Shown here in pieces: positions 44,397 through 52,363 of a DNA stretch of 64,000 nt. The notes under the pieces are model-generated. The model was not told the origin of the DNA and did no database searches. It was given only the letters and a program-made list of their open reading frames with translations. How positions within the stretch are numbered: position 1 is the stretch's first letter; every line of letters starts with the position of its first letter. The position numbers and the translations under genes are program-made. This DNA comes from JAXMEB01 sp046348545 (GTDB taxonomy: Bacteria; Pseudomonadota; Gammaproteobacteria; Berkiellales; Berkiellaceae). The stretch is from the NCBI GenBank assembly GCA_046348545.1, contig JAXMEB010000006.1, positions 57,002 through 121,001 on the forward strand, in the 5' to 3' direction.

Positions 44397-44524
44397 TATA
44401 CCCTTCACAGCTGAATTTTCGGGGTTGTTGCCTTCGCGATTCTCATCGCAGTCATGTACTTTGTGTACACTCCTGCGTCTCAAACGCTCGGCGCCTACCC
44501 GAAAAATCATCTGTTGTGGGTATA
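44397..44524 (+). repeat. 128-bp palindromic element (subtype 1), intergenic copy
   Basis: TATACCCTTCACAGCTGAAT starts the element and it ends GTTGTGGGTATA, exactly 128 bp between and including the TATA ends. The central hairpin is TGTAC-TTTGT-GTACA. Read on the minus strand it encodes YPQQMIFRVGAERLRRRS and GNNPENSAVKGI, the same frame that is used in ileS. Confidence 0.9.
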
Positions 44525-44528
44525 TATC

Positions 44529-44582
44529 GTCATCCCGCACAGCGGTCATCACACGAAGTGTGTAGCGTCTGATGCGGGATTC
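44529..44582 (+). repeat. Short palindromic repeat (REP-like), copy 1
   Basis: Outer arms ATCCCGCA (44532-44539) and TGCGGGAT (44573-44580), with an inner ACAC-GAA-GTGT hairpin. It directly follows the 128-bp element. Confidence 0.65.
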
Positions 44583-44669
44583 AGAATTTTATCAAATCTC
44601 AGCAAATAATTTGATTGCTGATATTTTTAAAGGCTGAATCGCATAAGCGGCCAAGGCCACGTGAATAAT

Positions 44670-44723
44670 AGATTCCGCATCACACGCTGCGCTCTTCGTG
44701 CGCTTATCGCTGTGCGGAATGAC
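44670..44723 (-). repeat. Short palindromic repeat (REP-like), copy 2, inverted
   Basis: Arms ATTCCGCA (44672-44679) and TGCGGAAT (44713-44720). The reverse complement aligns along its length with the copy at 44529 (CGCACAGCG..CACACG.. / CACGAAG..), so the two are an inverted pair. Confidence 0.65.
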
Positions 44724-44803
44724 GTCATTACAAAGCAACCCTGCCTTCAAAAACCCCGAACTGAGGTTCCTGGTATTCTAATTTTCCGTTTTTGGAATTA
44801 ATT

Positions 44804-44822
44804 GTTATAATAATGTTATAAC
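44804..44822 (+). promoter_or_regulatory. Operator/-10 of the MazEF-like operon
   Basis: A perfect inverted repeat GTTATAA-TAATG-TTATAAC contains the -10 TATAAT (44806-44811), and TTTCCG lies 17 bp before it. It sits 23 bp before the antitoxin start, as expected for an autoregulatory site of AbrB/MazE-type antitoxins. Confidence 0.6.
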
Positions 44823-44845
44823 ATGTAATGAAGAGTGAAAGCTGT

Positions 44846-45136
44846 ATGCAAACACAAGTCATTCGAAAGATTGGTAACTCAGAAGGCGTCATTATTCCCA
44901 AGGCTTTATTGGAGTCTTTAGGCTTATCTCTAGGTCGTTCTGTTGATTTAGAGCTTGTAGATGGGCAGCTTATTTTGCGCCCAAATAAAAGAAAGTACAC
45001 TTTAGAGGGATTGGTTGCTCAAATGTTGCCGGAACATGAAGCGCCTGAAATTCCTGTAGGCTCTGAAGTAGGCGAAGAAGTTGTTGAGTATGAAGTAGAA
45101 AAGGAAGTTCATCGTGGTAAAAGCAAAGGTGCTTGA
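44846..45136 (+). CDS. MazE-like antitoxin (AbrB-type)
   Basis: The N-terminal half is a SpoVT/AbrB swapped-hairpin DNA-binding domain: MQTQVIRKIGNSEGVIIPKA, then LGLSLGRSVDLELVDGQLIL. The C-terminal half is acidic (EHEAPEIPVGSEVGEEVVEYEVEKE), which would bind and neutralise the toxin. I use the second Met (44846), which matches MazE starts, giving 96 residues; an ATG at 44828 is possible. It overlaps the toxin gene by 23 bp. Confidence 0.85.
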   Translation: MQTQVIRKIGNSEGVIIPKALLESLGLSLGRSVDLELVDGQLILRPNKRKYTLEGLVAQMLPEHEAPEIPVGSEVGEEVVEYEVEKEVHRGKSKGA

Positions 45137-45452
45137 TAGAGGAGATATCATTCAAATTAATTTTGATCCACAAGCGGGTAGAGAAATTAATAAATTTAGG
45201 CATGCATTGGTTATTTCTCCAAAAATATATAATGAAAAGACTGCGCTTATTTTATGCTGCCCAATTACTTCTACCGTAAGAGGGGGGGCTTGGGAGGTCT
45301 TGCTTCCAAAACGATTGAAAACACAAGGTGTCATATTGGTGAATCAGATTAAATCTATGGATGCACGCGCATGCTTGGCTCATTGGACAGAAAAAGCGCC
45401 AGCAGATATTGTTGAAGAGGTCTTGGAAAAGCTTTTAACCTTGGTGTCTTAG
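45114..45452 (+). CDS. MazF/PemK-like mRNA interferase toxin
   Basis: A 112-residue protein with the MazF core: RGDIIQINFDPQAGREINKFRHALVISP, then LCCPITSTVRGG and QIKSMDARA (the MazF Q-x-K-x-x-D motif that forms the RNA pocket). It is expected to cleave mRNA at short motifs when free of antitoxin. The reading frame is intact. It is convergent with tgt, with stop codons overlapping by a few bases. Confidence 0.88.
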   Translation: MVKAKVLDRGDIIQINFDPQAGREINKFRHALVISPKIYNEKTALILCCPITSTVRGGAWEVLLPKRLKTQGVILVNQIKSMDARACLAHWTEKAPADIVEEVLEKLLTLVS

Positions 45453-46585
45453 AGGCTGCCACTTAAAATCTCACTTCGATATTTCGCCATCAAGCGAATC
45501 ATAAAAGCCAGATTATGCAACGTTGCGAGTACATGGGCTGTGGGCTCTTTGGCTTTGAAAAGATGATGTAGATAGGCTAGCGTGAAATTTTTGCAGGTTG
45601 AGCAGGGGCATTCTGCTTCGATGGGTTCAAAGCGAGTGGCAAATTGCTTCTGTTCAATCTTAATTTTACCTTGCATGGTTAAAATCATGCCGTGACGTGC
45701 CACTTTGGTGGGATAAGAACTATCAAAGGTATCAATCCCCAAGGGCACGCATTGTTCAATAGATTCGATATCGCCAATCCCCAATAAATGATTAGGCGCT
45801 CGATGGGGTAAACAGGGTACCGTGGCAGCGACGGTTTCCACGAGTTGTTGTTTAGTTTTACCAAGACTACCGCCAATCGCAAATCCATCAAATGCTTCAC
45901 GCGATAGAATTTCACAGCTTTCTCGACGTAATATCGGATCTACGCCGCCATGAATCACCGCATACATGGCTTGTTGTTGAGGATTGGCTAAATGGGTTGC
46001 AAGTGATCGCAGTTCCCAACGATGGGTTCTGTCAAAAGACGCTTTTAGTTTTTTGTCTGAAATATGATAAGGCGGCAACTCATCGAGCGGAATAATAATA
46101 TCGGCGCCGAACGCTTTTTGCGCTTCAATAGATGATTCAGGGGTTAAGGTGATTCGTTGGCCATCGCGATAGGAACGAAAGATGACCCCTTCTTCCGTGA
46201 TTTTGATGACGGCACCTTCTTGTTTTTTGGTGCCTTGGCTTTTCAGCTCACTGGCGACACCACCATAAGCCAAACTGAAGACCTGAAAACCACCAGAATC
46301 TGTGATAATGGGGCCTTTTCGATTGATAAAAGTATGCAATCCGCCCGCTTCACGCACAATGTCAGGGCCAGGTTGCAATAATAAATGATAGGTATTACAA
46401 AACATAAGTTGTAAGTCGAGTTCATTGACTGCCGCGTTGGATAATGTTTTTAAAGTGCCATTGGTTCCGACTGCAACGAAATTGGGGGTTTCAATCACGC
46501 CGTGTGGTGTGTGAATGCGTCCAACGCGCGCTCGCGACTTTTTGGATTGATATCGAATTTCAAATCGAAAGGGAACGGTGGTCAT
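45449..46585 (-). CDS. tgt: tRNA-guanine transglycosylase, probably queuine-type
   Basis: Exchanges guanine at position 34 of GUN-anticodon tRNAs for a queuosine base. The catalytic Asp is in the TITDSGGFQVFSLAYG region, the nucleophile region in GIDTFDSSYPTKVARHG, and the zinc site in ECPCSTCKNF...H. The preQ1-pocket motifs of ordinary bacterial Tgt (DECTPYP, GGLAVGE) are replaced by DELPPYH and GGSLGKT. This, with the linked transporter, suggests the Chlamydia-type enzyme that takes up ready-made queuine. The ATG at 46585 overlaps the upstream stop (ATGA), giving 378 residues; the six-residue longer start is less likely. Confidence 0.85.
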   Translation of the reverse strand: MTTVPFRFEIRYQSKKSRARVGRIHTPHGVIETPNFVAVGTNGTLKTLSNAAVNELDLQLMFCNTYHLLLQPGPDIVREAGGLHTFINRKGPIITDSGGFQVFSLAYGGVASELKSQGTKKQEGAVIKITEEGVIFRSYRDGQRITLTPESSIEAQKAFGADIIIPLDELPPYHISDKKLKASFDRTHRWELRSLATHLANPQQQAMYAVIHGGVDPILRRESCEILSREAFDGFAIGGSLGKTKQQLVETVAATVPCLPHRAPNHLLGIGDIESIEQCVPLGIDTFDSSYPTKVARHGMILTMQGKIKIEQKQFATRFEPIEAECPCSTCKNFTLAYLHHLFKAKEPTAHVLATLHNLAFMIRLMAKYRSEILSGSL

Positions 46586-47250
46586 ATTTTTAAGACGCTC
46601 CAACGTTGTGAAAAGTGTGAAAAAAACATCATCATCAAAATGGTAATGGTTTTAACGCTATAGCCAACCAGAATGACTTCCCAGATTTGCTCAACGAGGC
46701 CATAGAGTCCTAGAAATGCAAATAGTGTGGTATCCAAAGCTTGGCTTATCAATAAGCAAATTAAAGTGGTACGGGTAAAGGACCACGTTGGGAATCCTAT
46801 TCTGAATTTTCCAAAGAGGAAAACATCGAATTGCTGCACGATGAAGAAAGCTATCAAAGAGCCTAGTAAAATGCGAGGTGCTGGTGTCAGTAACTGGGAA
46901 TAAGCATGATGTGTTTGATCATATAAACTTGGCGTATAAAGCAGATGAGCTTGAGAGATTAAGCAGAAAAAAATCATACAAGAAAAAGAAGCCCAGATTG
47001 CTTTTTTGGCTAATTCGGCTCCAAACTGAGCCTGCATCCAATTGAGCCCTAAGATGCCACCCACCGCAAAGATATCGCTTGCGGTTGCATTGAGCCCAAA
47101 GAGAGTGATTTGCTTTAAGACGAAGAAATTTGCCAGGATACTTTGTAATACCACCCATGCAAATAAGGTCTCCTTGCCCTGACGCTTACAGAGATGGACA
47201 AAAAAGACAATGAAGGCTGTGCTCAAGACAAATAATAAGTTATTTAGCAT
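46582..47250 (-). CDS. Queuosine precursor transporter (YhhQ/QPTR family)
   Basis: A membrane protein with about six helices (residues 5-215) and the YhhQ signatures KQITLFGLNATASDIFAVGGIL, RILLGSLIAFFIVQQFDVFLF and ALDTTLFAFLGLYG. QPTR proteins import preQ0, preQ1 or queuine. It has 222 residues and is coupled to tgt by a 4-bp overlap, so both form an uptake-and-insertion unit. No queC-queF or queA genes are in the window. Confidence 0.88.
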   Translation of the reverse strand: MLNNLLFVLSTAFIVFFVHLCKRQGKETLFAWVVLQSILANFFVLKQITLFGLNATASDIFAVGGILGLNWMQAQFGAELAKKAIWASFSCMIFFCLISQAHLLYTPSLYDQTHHAYSQLLTPAPRILLGSLIAFFIVQQFDVFLFGKFRIGFPTWSFTRTTLICLLISQALDTTLFAFLGLYGLVEQIWEVILVGYSVKTITILMMMFFSHFSQRWSVLKI

Positions 47251-47280
47251 TATTAAGTTTAAAAACTCATTAATGGCACA

Positions 47281-48663
47281 TCATACCTCAGGTGCTTTGG
47301 CAAAACACCAGGGTATGAGAATGAGGGCCATGCCGCCGATGAGTATCGCTTCGTATATTCCAAGATTGCCAACATCAATAGCGTTTGGCGGGACAAAGCC
47401 CAATAGGAGGATACTACAACTGGTTAGGCAACCAATCCCCCCAACGAACCAGATCCCAACGTTCCCACCTGGGATTTTAAATGAGCGAGGCGTGTCTTTG
47501 CGGTTATAACGCAGACGAATAGCAGAGATAAAGATAACAGCATACATCAAGAGCGCTAATTGAGTTGCCATGGCAGATAGCAGCCAATAAGCACTTTTAA
47601 CCGAGGGCATGAGGAGGAAACTTAAGGTCAAAATGCTGCCAATAATCGCTTGGCAAATCAAAATAGGAACAGGCGCGCCATATTGATTGGTCTTTTGAAG
47701 GGCTTTAGGGATGAGATTATCTTCGCTGGCCGCAAAAAGTCCTTTCGTGGGCCCAATAATCCAAGTTGCGACTCCTCCGATTCCGCCAATAATGATTGAG
47801 CAGGCGATCCATTTGCTGAGACCCGGTAGCCCTAAATCTCCAAAAAAGTTTTCAAAAGCCTGCATAATGCCGACTACGATATCGAGTTCCTTTTCAGGAA
47901 CAACCAATGCAACGGCTAAAGAAGAGAGCGTGAGGCTTGTTAAGATGATGACCGCGGAGATTAATAATGCCTTAGGATAATCTCGTTTGGGTTCCCTGAC
48001 TTCACTTGCGTGTACAGAAGACATTTCAAGGCCTATTAGGCTGTAGATGATTGCTGTCGCAAAAACGAGCTCAGGTAGACTAGAGATGTTTGGAATTAAG
48101 TTTGAGGCTTTTAGCTCAATTGCAATGGGTTTGTCGTTGGCTAGCCACATGACGCCTAAACCAATAATCACAATCATCGGCAAAAGGGTACCCAATAGAG
48201 AGCCCAGCGAGCTGACGGCGCTTGAGAGTCGCATGCCAAAGCAGTTCAATAGGGTGCAGCTCCAGAAAATGCCCAATACGGCACAAGACATGAAAAGAGG
48301 GTCGCTAATCCACGCAGGCTCAATGAGGTAAGCGATGGTGCCTGCCACCAGAGTGAGAATAGTCGGATACCAGATAATGTTATAGATCCACTGAAGATAT
48401 ACGACCAGAAGCCCGATCTTAGGACCAAAGGCCTCACGAACCCAAATGTAGATACCGCCATTTTTAGGCCAAGTGGTTGCTAGTTCGGCGGTGATCAAAG
48501 CAGTTGGAATAAAAAATAGGATTGCCCCTAATAAATAAAGCGTGACCAAGGATAACCCAAAGCTCGCGGCGATGGGTAAGGTCCGAATGCTATCAACCGC
48601 AATGACGTTAATCATGACGAGTGAAAATACACTCAGTACTTTTTTAAGCTTGATATCACTCAT
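47281..48663 (-). CDS. APC-family amino-acid permease
   Basis: A 12-helix permease resembling GadC-like amino-acid antiporters: MINVIAVDSIRTLPIAASFGLSL (helix 1), WPKNGGIYIWVREAFGPKIG (helix 2-3 loop) and IYSLIGLEMSSVHASEVREP (helix 6-7). The frame is open upstream to 48732, but the ATG at 48663 (MSDIKLKKVLS) matches family starts, giving 460 residues. Such permeases exchange amino acids such as glutamate/GABA in intracellular bacteria; the substrate is not clear from the sequence. Confidence 0.85.
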   Translation of the reverse strand: MSDIKLKKVLSVFSLVMINVIAVDSIRTLPIAASFGLSLVTLYLLGAILFFIPTALITAELATTWPKNGGIYIWVREAFGPKIGLLVVYLQWIYNIIWYPTILTLVAGTIAYLIEPAWISDPLFMSCAVLGIFWSCTLLNCFGMRLSSAVSSLGSLLGTLLPMIVIIGLGVMWLANDKPIAIELKASNLIPNISSLPELVFATAIIYSLIGLEMSSVHASEVREPKRDYPKALLISAVIILTSLTLSSLAVALVVPEKELDIVVGIMQAFENFFGDLGLPGLSKWIACSIIIGGIGGVATWIIGPTKGLFAASEDNLIPKALQKTNQYGAPVPILICQAIIGSILTLSFLLMPSVKSAYWLLSAMATQLALLMYAVIFISAIRLRYNRKDTPRSFKIPGGNVGIWFVGGIGCLTSCSILLLGFVPPNAIDVGNLGIYEAILIGGMALILIPWCFAKAPEV

Positions 48664-48788
48664 AAGATGTTCTGTTGTGCTATCACGATAATACAATTTA
48701 TTCACTATACTGATCTGAAATTGATTTATCAAGCACCTTAAAGCAGTTAATATCTTCCGTTTATCGTACGAGGGGTGAGGGTTAATAT

Positions 48789-50627
48789 ATGCTTGAAGTT
48801 AAGCAGTTGAGCTATGCACGCGGGCTCGCAAATATTACGAATGCAACCTTTACGCTCCCAGCCAATTCAAAAATTGGGATCATCGGGCCCAATGGTGCGG
48901 GCAAATCGACGTTCTTCGGCTTATTGCAACATCGAATTGATATTCTGACGGGTGAAGTTAATTTACCGAGGGCTTGGCGTTGGAATGAGGTGGAGCAGAG
49001 CTTACCCTCAAGTGAGATGAGCATTTTAGAATACGTCCAACAAGGGCACGTTCAGATTAGGGCGCTTAAAGAGGCCATCCTACAGGCTGAAGCCACAGAC
49101 GATCATGAGCAGCTTGCAGAGTTGCATCTACAAATGAGCCTAATCAATGGTTACGCCATTGAAGGGGAGGCTGCGAGCCTATTGCATGGGCTTGGGTTTC
49201 ACGGTCATGCGCAATTTAAACCGGTGAATGATTTCTCAGGCGGTTGGCGAATGCGTTTGAATCTAGCGCGCGCATTGATTAATCCGGCTGAGGGGTTGCT
49301 GTTAGATGAGCCTACCAACCACTTAGATTTAGAAGCGCTTATTTGGCTTGAAAAGTGGCTTAAGAAATATCCAGGCTTGGTATTGATTGTTGCACATGAT
49401 AGCGCATTCTTAGATAACGTTGTGGATACGATACTGAATTTTGAAGAAGCATCTATCCGAATGTATCGCGGCAATTACTCGAGTTTTGTCAGACAGCGCG
49501 CGGAAAGGATCGTGCATTTACAAAAGAGCCATGAAAAGCAGTTACAGAAACGGGCTCATTTGCAGAAATTTGTAGATCGCTTTAAAGCTAAAGCAAGCAA
49601 AGCGAAACAAGCTCAATCTCGTATGAAGCAATTGAGTAAATTGGAAGATATCGTTTTGATTAAAGATCCAGCGGGTGCGGAGTTTGAATTTTTTCCGCTT
49701 GATCAAACACCGACTCCGCTGATTAGAGTTAAAGAAGGACAAATTGGATATAGTGAAAAACCTGTTATTAAAAATATTAGTTTCTATCTCGGTTTAAATG
49801 AGCGAATAGGCTTATTAGGTCGTAATGGAGCAGGTAAATCCACCTTTGTTAAATTTTTAGCAGGTTTGTTGCCTATTCAATCAGGTGATTGTTTTAAGCA
49901 TGATGCATTGAACATAGGCTATTTTTCACAAGACGAATTAGAAGCTTTGACGATCACAGAGACGCCAGCTTGGCATTTAGAGCAGATTGCCCCTAAAACA
50001 AGTTTACAACAACGACGGGATTACTTAGCAAAATTTGGGTTGACCAGTGAACTTGCTCTAAACCCAGTGCAGGCGCTATCGGGTGGGCAACGAGCAAGAT
50101 TATGTTTAGCCTTGCTGGTTTGGCAAAGGCCTAATCTATTGCTGCTTGATGAGCCAACGAATCATCTTGATTTGGATTTTCGTGAAGCGTTGACGCTGGC
50201 ATTACAAAATTATGAAGGGACTTTGGTCTTAGTTTCGCACGATAGAGCATTTTTAGATCAAACGGTTGATAAATTATATTTAATCCACAATGCTGCTCTT
50301 CAGCTATTTGAAGGTGATCTTGATGATTACGTCAATTGGCTACAGACACAAGACAGTCAAGGCATGGGGGAAAAGCTTCAAAAGCAGGGTTCCACAGTTC
50401 ATATGGATCGTAAAAAACTCCAAAATCACGTAAAAACACTTGAAAATAAATTAAACCAATTTACACAGGATCTTGCTAAAATCGAGCATCAATTAGCAGA
50501 TGAAACTTTATATTCGAGCGAAAATTCTAAAAAACTAGCGGACTTGATACAGCAGAAAAAAAACATTCAAAACAATTTATCTAAGACAGAGCATGAATGG
50601 CTAGAAGCGGTTGAGCTGCTCGGATAG
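48789..50627 (+). CDS. ABC-F protein, YheS-like
   Basis: A cytosolic protein with two ABC domains and no membrane helices. Walker A GIIGPNGAGKST (about residue 30) and GLLGRNGAGKST (about 343), signatures NDFSGGWRMRL and ALSGGQRARL, Walker B LLLDEPTNHLDL in both. The P-site tRNA interaction motif lies in the linker (about 235-310, rich in Lys/Arg: FKAKASKAKQAQSRMKQL), and a coiled coil covers about 545-610. It has 612 residues (YheS 637). ABC-F proteins act on stalled ribosomes; YheS-type roles are less defined. Confidence 0.88.
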   Translation: MLEVKQLSYARGLANITNATFTLPANSKIGIIGPNGAGKSTFFGLLQHRIDILTGEVNLPRAWRWNEVEQSLPSSEMSILEYVQQGHVQIRALKEAILQAEATDDHEQLAELHLQMSLINGYAIEGEAASLLHGLGFHGHAQFKPVNDFSGGWRMRLNLARALINPAEGLLLDEPTNHLDLEALIWLEKWLKKYPGLVLIVAHDSAFLDNVVDTILNFEEASIRMYRGNYSSFVRQRAERIVHLQKSHEKQLQKRAHLQKFVDRFKAKASKAKQAQSRMKQLSKLEDIVLIKDPAGAEFEFFPLDQTPTPLIRVKEGQIGYSEKPVIKNISFYLGLNERIGLLGRNGAGKSTFVKFLAGLLPIQSGDCFKHDALNIGYFSQDELEALTITETPAWHLEQIAPKTSLQQRRDYLAKFGLTSELALNPVQALSGGQRARLCLALLVWQRPNLLLLDEPTNHLDLDFREALTLALQNYEGTLVLVSHDRAFLDQTVDKLYLIHNAALQLFEGDLDDYVNWLQTQDSQGMGEKLQKQGSTVHMDRKKLQNHVKTLENKLNQFTQDLAKIEHQLADETLYSSENSKKLADLIQQKKNIQNNLSKTEHEWLEAVELLG

Positions 50628-50692
50628 ACCTGCCTTAAGGCAAAAGCCTAAAGAGTCGATACAGTCTATAGCAAATCTCATCTGGTGTGTTT

Positions 50693-51394
50693 ATGCCTGT
50701 AGAAAATCATCCTGATTTAAATACAGTGCAGGGAGGCTATCGGTTTTTTAGAGAGCTATTAGTAGGCCTGGCTTATTTGATGGCATTTCCAGGTCTAAAC
50801 TTGGTTTTTAGACACACTTTTTTAGGCGCTTGCGGCTATATTGCTCGGCTTAAAATCAAACGTCAGAAAACAGAAGCGCTGACATTTGTGATCAACCTAT
50901 TATCATCGAATCAATACCGGGAAAGCGGAACATTTAGGTGGTGGCATTTGATGCGTTTAGGAATTAGTATTGCTCAAGATTATCAATTGCAGAATAATAT
51001 TTTTCTTCCTCTGGTCGAAAAATTGATGCATTTAGTATTGACAGGTCCTCACCCTAGATTAGGCTATGATGCTGCATATAGCCTGGTGGGATTTGGTTTG
51101 TGGGCCTTTCAAATTGGTGATGTAAAGTTGGCGATTTTTACCATTCGACAAGCCATTCAGGCAGATCCATTATGGGGGTATCCTCATTATTTATTAGGTT
51201 GGTTCGGTTTATTTGATACCGAAGTAGATAGTGTCAATCACTTTGAACAAGCCTTAAAATGTAATTGGAGTTTTTTTCATCGTATCATGAATGATCCAAT
51301 TTGTTTGCGTCATCCAGATATTTTAAGCCGTCTGCGAAAAAGAATGCTGATTACAGAACAAAATCAATCTTCTGGTACAGTAGGGCGATCTTAA
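50693..51394 (+). CDS. Unknown protein with possible TPR-like repeats
   Basis: I do not recognise the family. The protein (233 residues from the ATG at 50693; GTG at 50687 also possible) has one hydrophobic stretch near residues 25-50 (LLVGLAYLMAFPGLNLVF) and a helical middle part. Residues about 135-210 (WAFQIGDVKLAIFTIRQAIQ, HYLLGWFGLFDTEVDSVNHF) have the spacing of two TPR-like repeats. It sits between the ABC-F gene and the IcmD-like gene on the same strand. Confidence 0.6.
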   Translation: MPVENHPDLNTVQGGYRFFRELLVGLAYLMAFPGLNLVFRHTFLGACGYIARLKIKRQKTEALTFVINLLSSNQYRESGTFRWWHLMRLGISIAQDYQLQNNIFLPLVEKLMHLVLTGPHPRLGYDAAYSLVGFGLWAFQIGDVKLAIFTIRQAIQADPLWGYPHYLLGWFGLFDTEVDSVNHFEQALKCNWSFFHRIMNDPICLRHPDILSRLRKRMLITEQNQSSGTVGRS

Positions 51395-51447
51395 AGTAAA
51401 TTAATCAAAATGATAGAATAGGGTTATAACTCATTTGGGAAGAGAGA

Positions 51448-51993
51448 ATGAATATGAAAAATAGATTCTTTTTCAAGGGACTATTGGTATCATTAGCACT
51501 TGTACCTACAATGGTTTGGGCGGAAAGCGCAGGTGATGTGGGAGAAAGTTTGTTTGAACCTACGCTCATTGCTACGCGTTTAGCCATTTTTGCATGTTAT
51601 ATTATTGGCGTAGGCCTTATTTTAGGCGCAGGTGTGCAGTATAAACAGCATCGACAATCTCCTAAATTAACACCGCTTACGACCCCACTTTTATTGTTTC
51701 TTTTAGGGATTGGGTTGGTACTGTTGCCTTATTTCTCTACTGTGACGACGCATTCTTATAGTGCGATTGAACAAGAGAAGCGAGACAACCCATATTCTGA
51801 TCCTCAGGCCGGGCGATTGCCTTTACCACCGATCGGGGGGCAACAACAAACTGAAGGTGGAGATGAATATCAACGAGAGGGTGATGAATCCTCTCGAATC
51901 TATGATGATCCCGATGAGAGCCACTGGGGTAATGATCCCGCTTATCAAGATGGTGGTGGGCATTGGGGTAATGATCCGGAATATAATCAGTAG
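51448..51993 (+). CDS. IcmD/DotP-like type IVB secretion membrane protein
   Basis: A signal peptide (MNMKNRFFFKGLLVSLALVPTMVWA) is followed by two membrane segments with ATRLAIFACYIIGVGLILGAG, then VQYKQHRQSPKLTPLTTPLLLF and GIGLVLLPYFS. The Y/F-K-x-H-R-x-x-P-x-x-x-P-x-x-x-P pattern between the helices matches IcmC/IcmD/DotV proteins of the Dot/Icm system. The C-terminal 60 residues are an acidic, Gln/Gly-rich tail ending with two copies of HWGNDP, absent from typical IcmD (about 130 residues). No other dot/icm gene is nearby, so it may be an orphan paralogue. Confidence 0.65.
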   Translation: MNMKNRFFFKGLLVSLALVPTMVWAESAGDVGESLFEPTLIATRLAIFACYIIGVGLILGAGVQYKQHRQSPKLTPLTTPLLLFLLGIGLVLLPYFSTVTTHSYSAIEQEKRDNPYSDPQAGRLPLPPIGGQQQTEGGDEYQREGDESSRIYDDPDESHWGNDPAYQDGGGHWGNDPEYNQ

Positions 51994-52013
51994 TGAATCC
52001 TTTATCCACTCGT

Positions 52014-52036
52014 TACCGCGCTTTATGCGCGGTATC
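52014..52036. repeat. Short palindrome TACCGCGCTTTATGCGCGGTA
   Basis: A perfect hairpin, 23 bp with the following TC, identical to a segment inside the MITE at 25402-25424. Here it lies 20 bp after the stop of the IcmD-like gene and directly beside the IS5-type remnant, so it may be the rest of another MITE. Confidence 0.55.
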
Positions 52037-52118
52037 TAGGGCGTGTCCCTAAAGTTTCAACCACACAAGTATTGCGACGACAGTTAATGCTGCCATGAAC
52101 ATTACTTTTGTTTTATCA

Positions 52119-52246
52119 TATACCCTTCACACCTGAATTTTCGGGGTTGTTGCCTTCGTGATTCTCACCGCAGTCATGTACTTTATGTACACTCCTGCGA
52201 CTCGAACGCTCGGCGCCTACCCGAAAAATCATCTGTTGTGGGTATA
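52119..52246 (+). repeat. 128-bp palindromic element (subtype 1) nested in IS remnant
   Basis: Exactly 128 bp with TATA at both ends, same orientation as the copies at 44397 and 63699. The central hairpin TGTAC-TTTAT-GTACA has a changed loop but an intact stem. It lies directly upstream of the surviving codons of the IS5-type transposase, so it entered after, or caused, the decay of the IS. Confidence 0.9.
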
Positions 52247-52293
52247 GCTAATATATATACAAAGAAATCAGGCATGGTATAGTTTTGTTTCTG

Positions 52294-52346
52294 GATTCCC
52301 GCTTTCGCCGTGCCTACGCTAAAGCTTCGGCAGACTCGCGGGAATG
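52294..52346. repeat. Short palindromic repeat (REP-like), copy 3
   Basis: ATTCCCGC (52295-52302) pairs with GCGGGAAT (52338-52345). It has the same arm type as the repeats at 44529 and 44670 and contains GCCTACGCTAAAG (52312-52324), shared with the obgE-rpsT hairpin. Confidence 0.6.
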
Positions 52347-52363
52347 ACGACCTAAATGTGATT

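Larger units (their letters stand above)
44377..44763. repeat. Outer inverted repeat enclosing a repeat nest
   Basis: CAGTTCGGGGTTTTT (44377-44391) and its exact reverse complement (44749-44763) bound a 387-bp stretch without genes. Each arm is preceded by a partly matching CCTGG..AACC, making terminator-like hairpins whose T-runs point inward. Inside are a 128-bp element (44397-44524) and two small palindromes (44529, 44670) in inverted orientation. The interval 44586-44669 holds nothing I recognise. The whole space from 44212 to 44845 has no gene. Confidence 0.6.
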
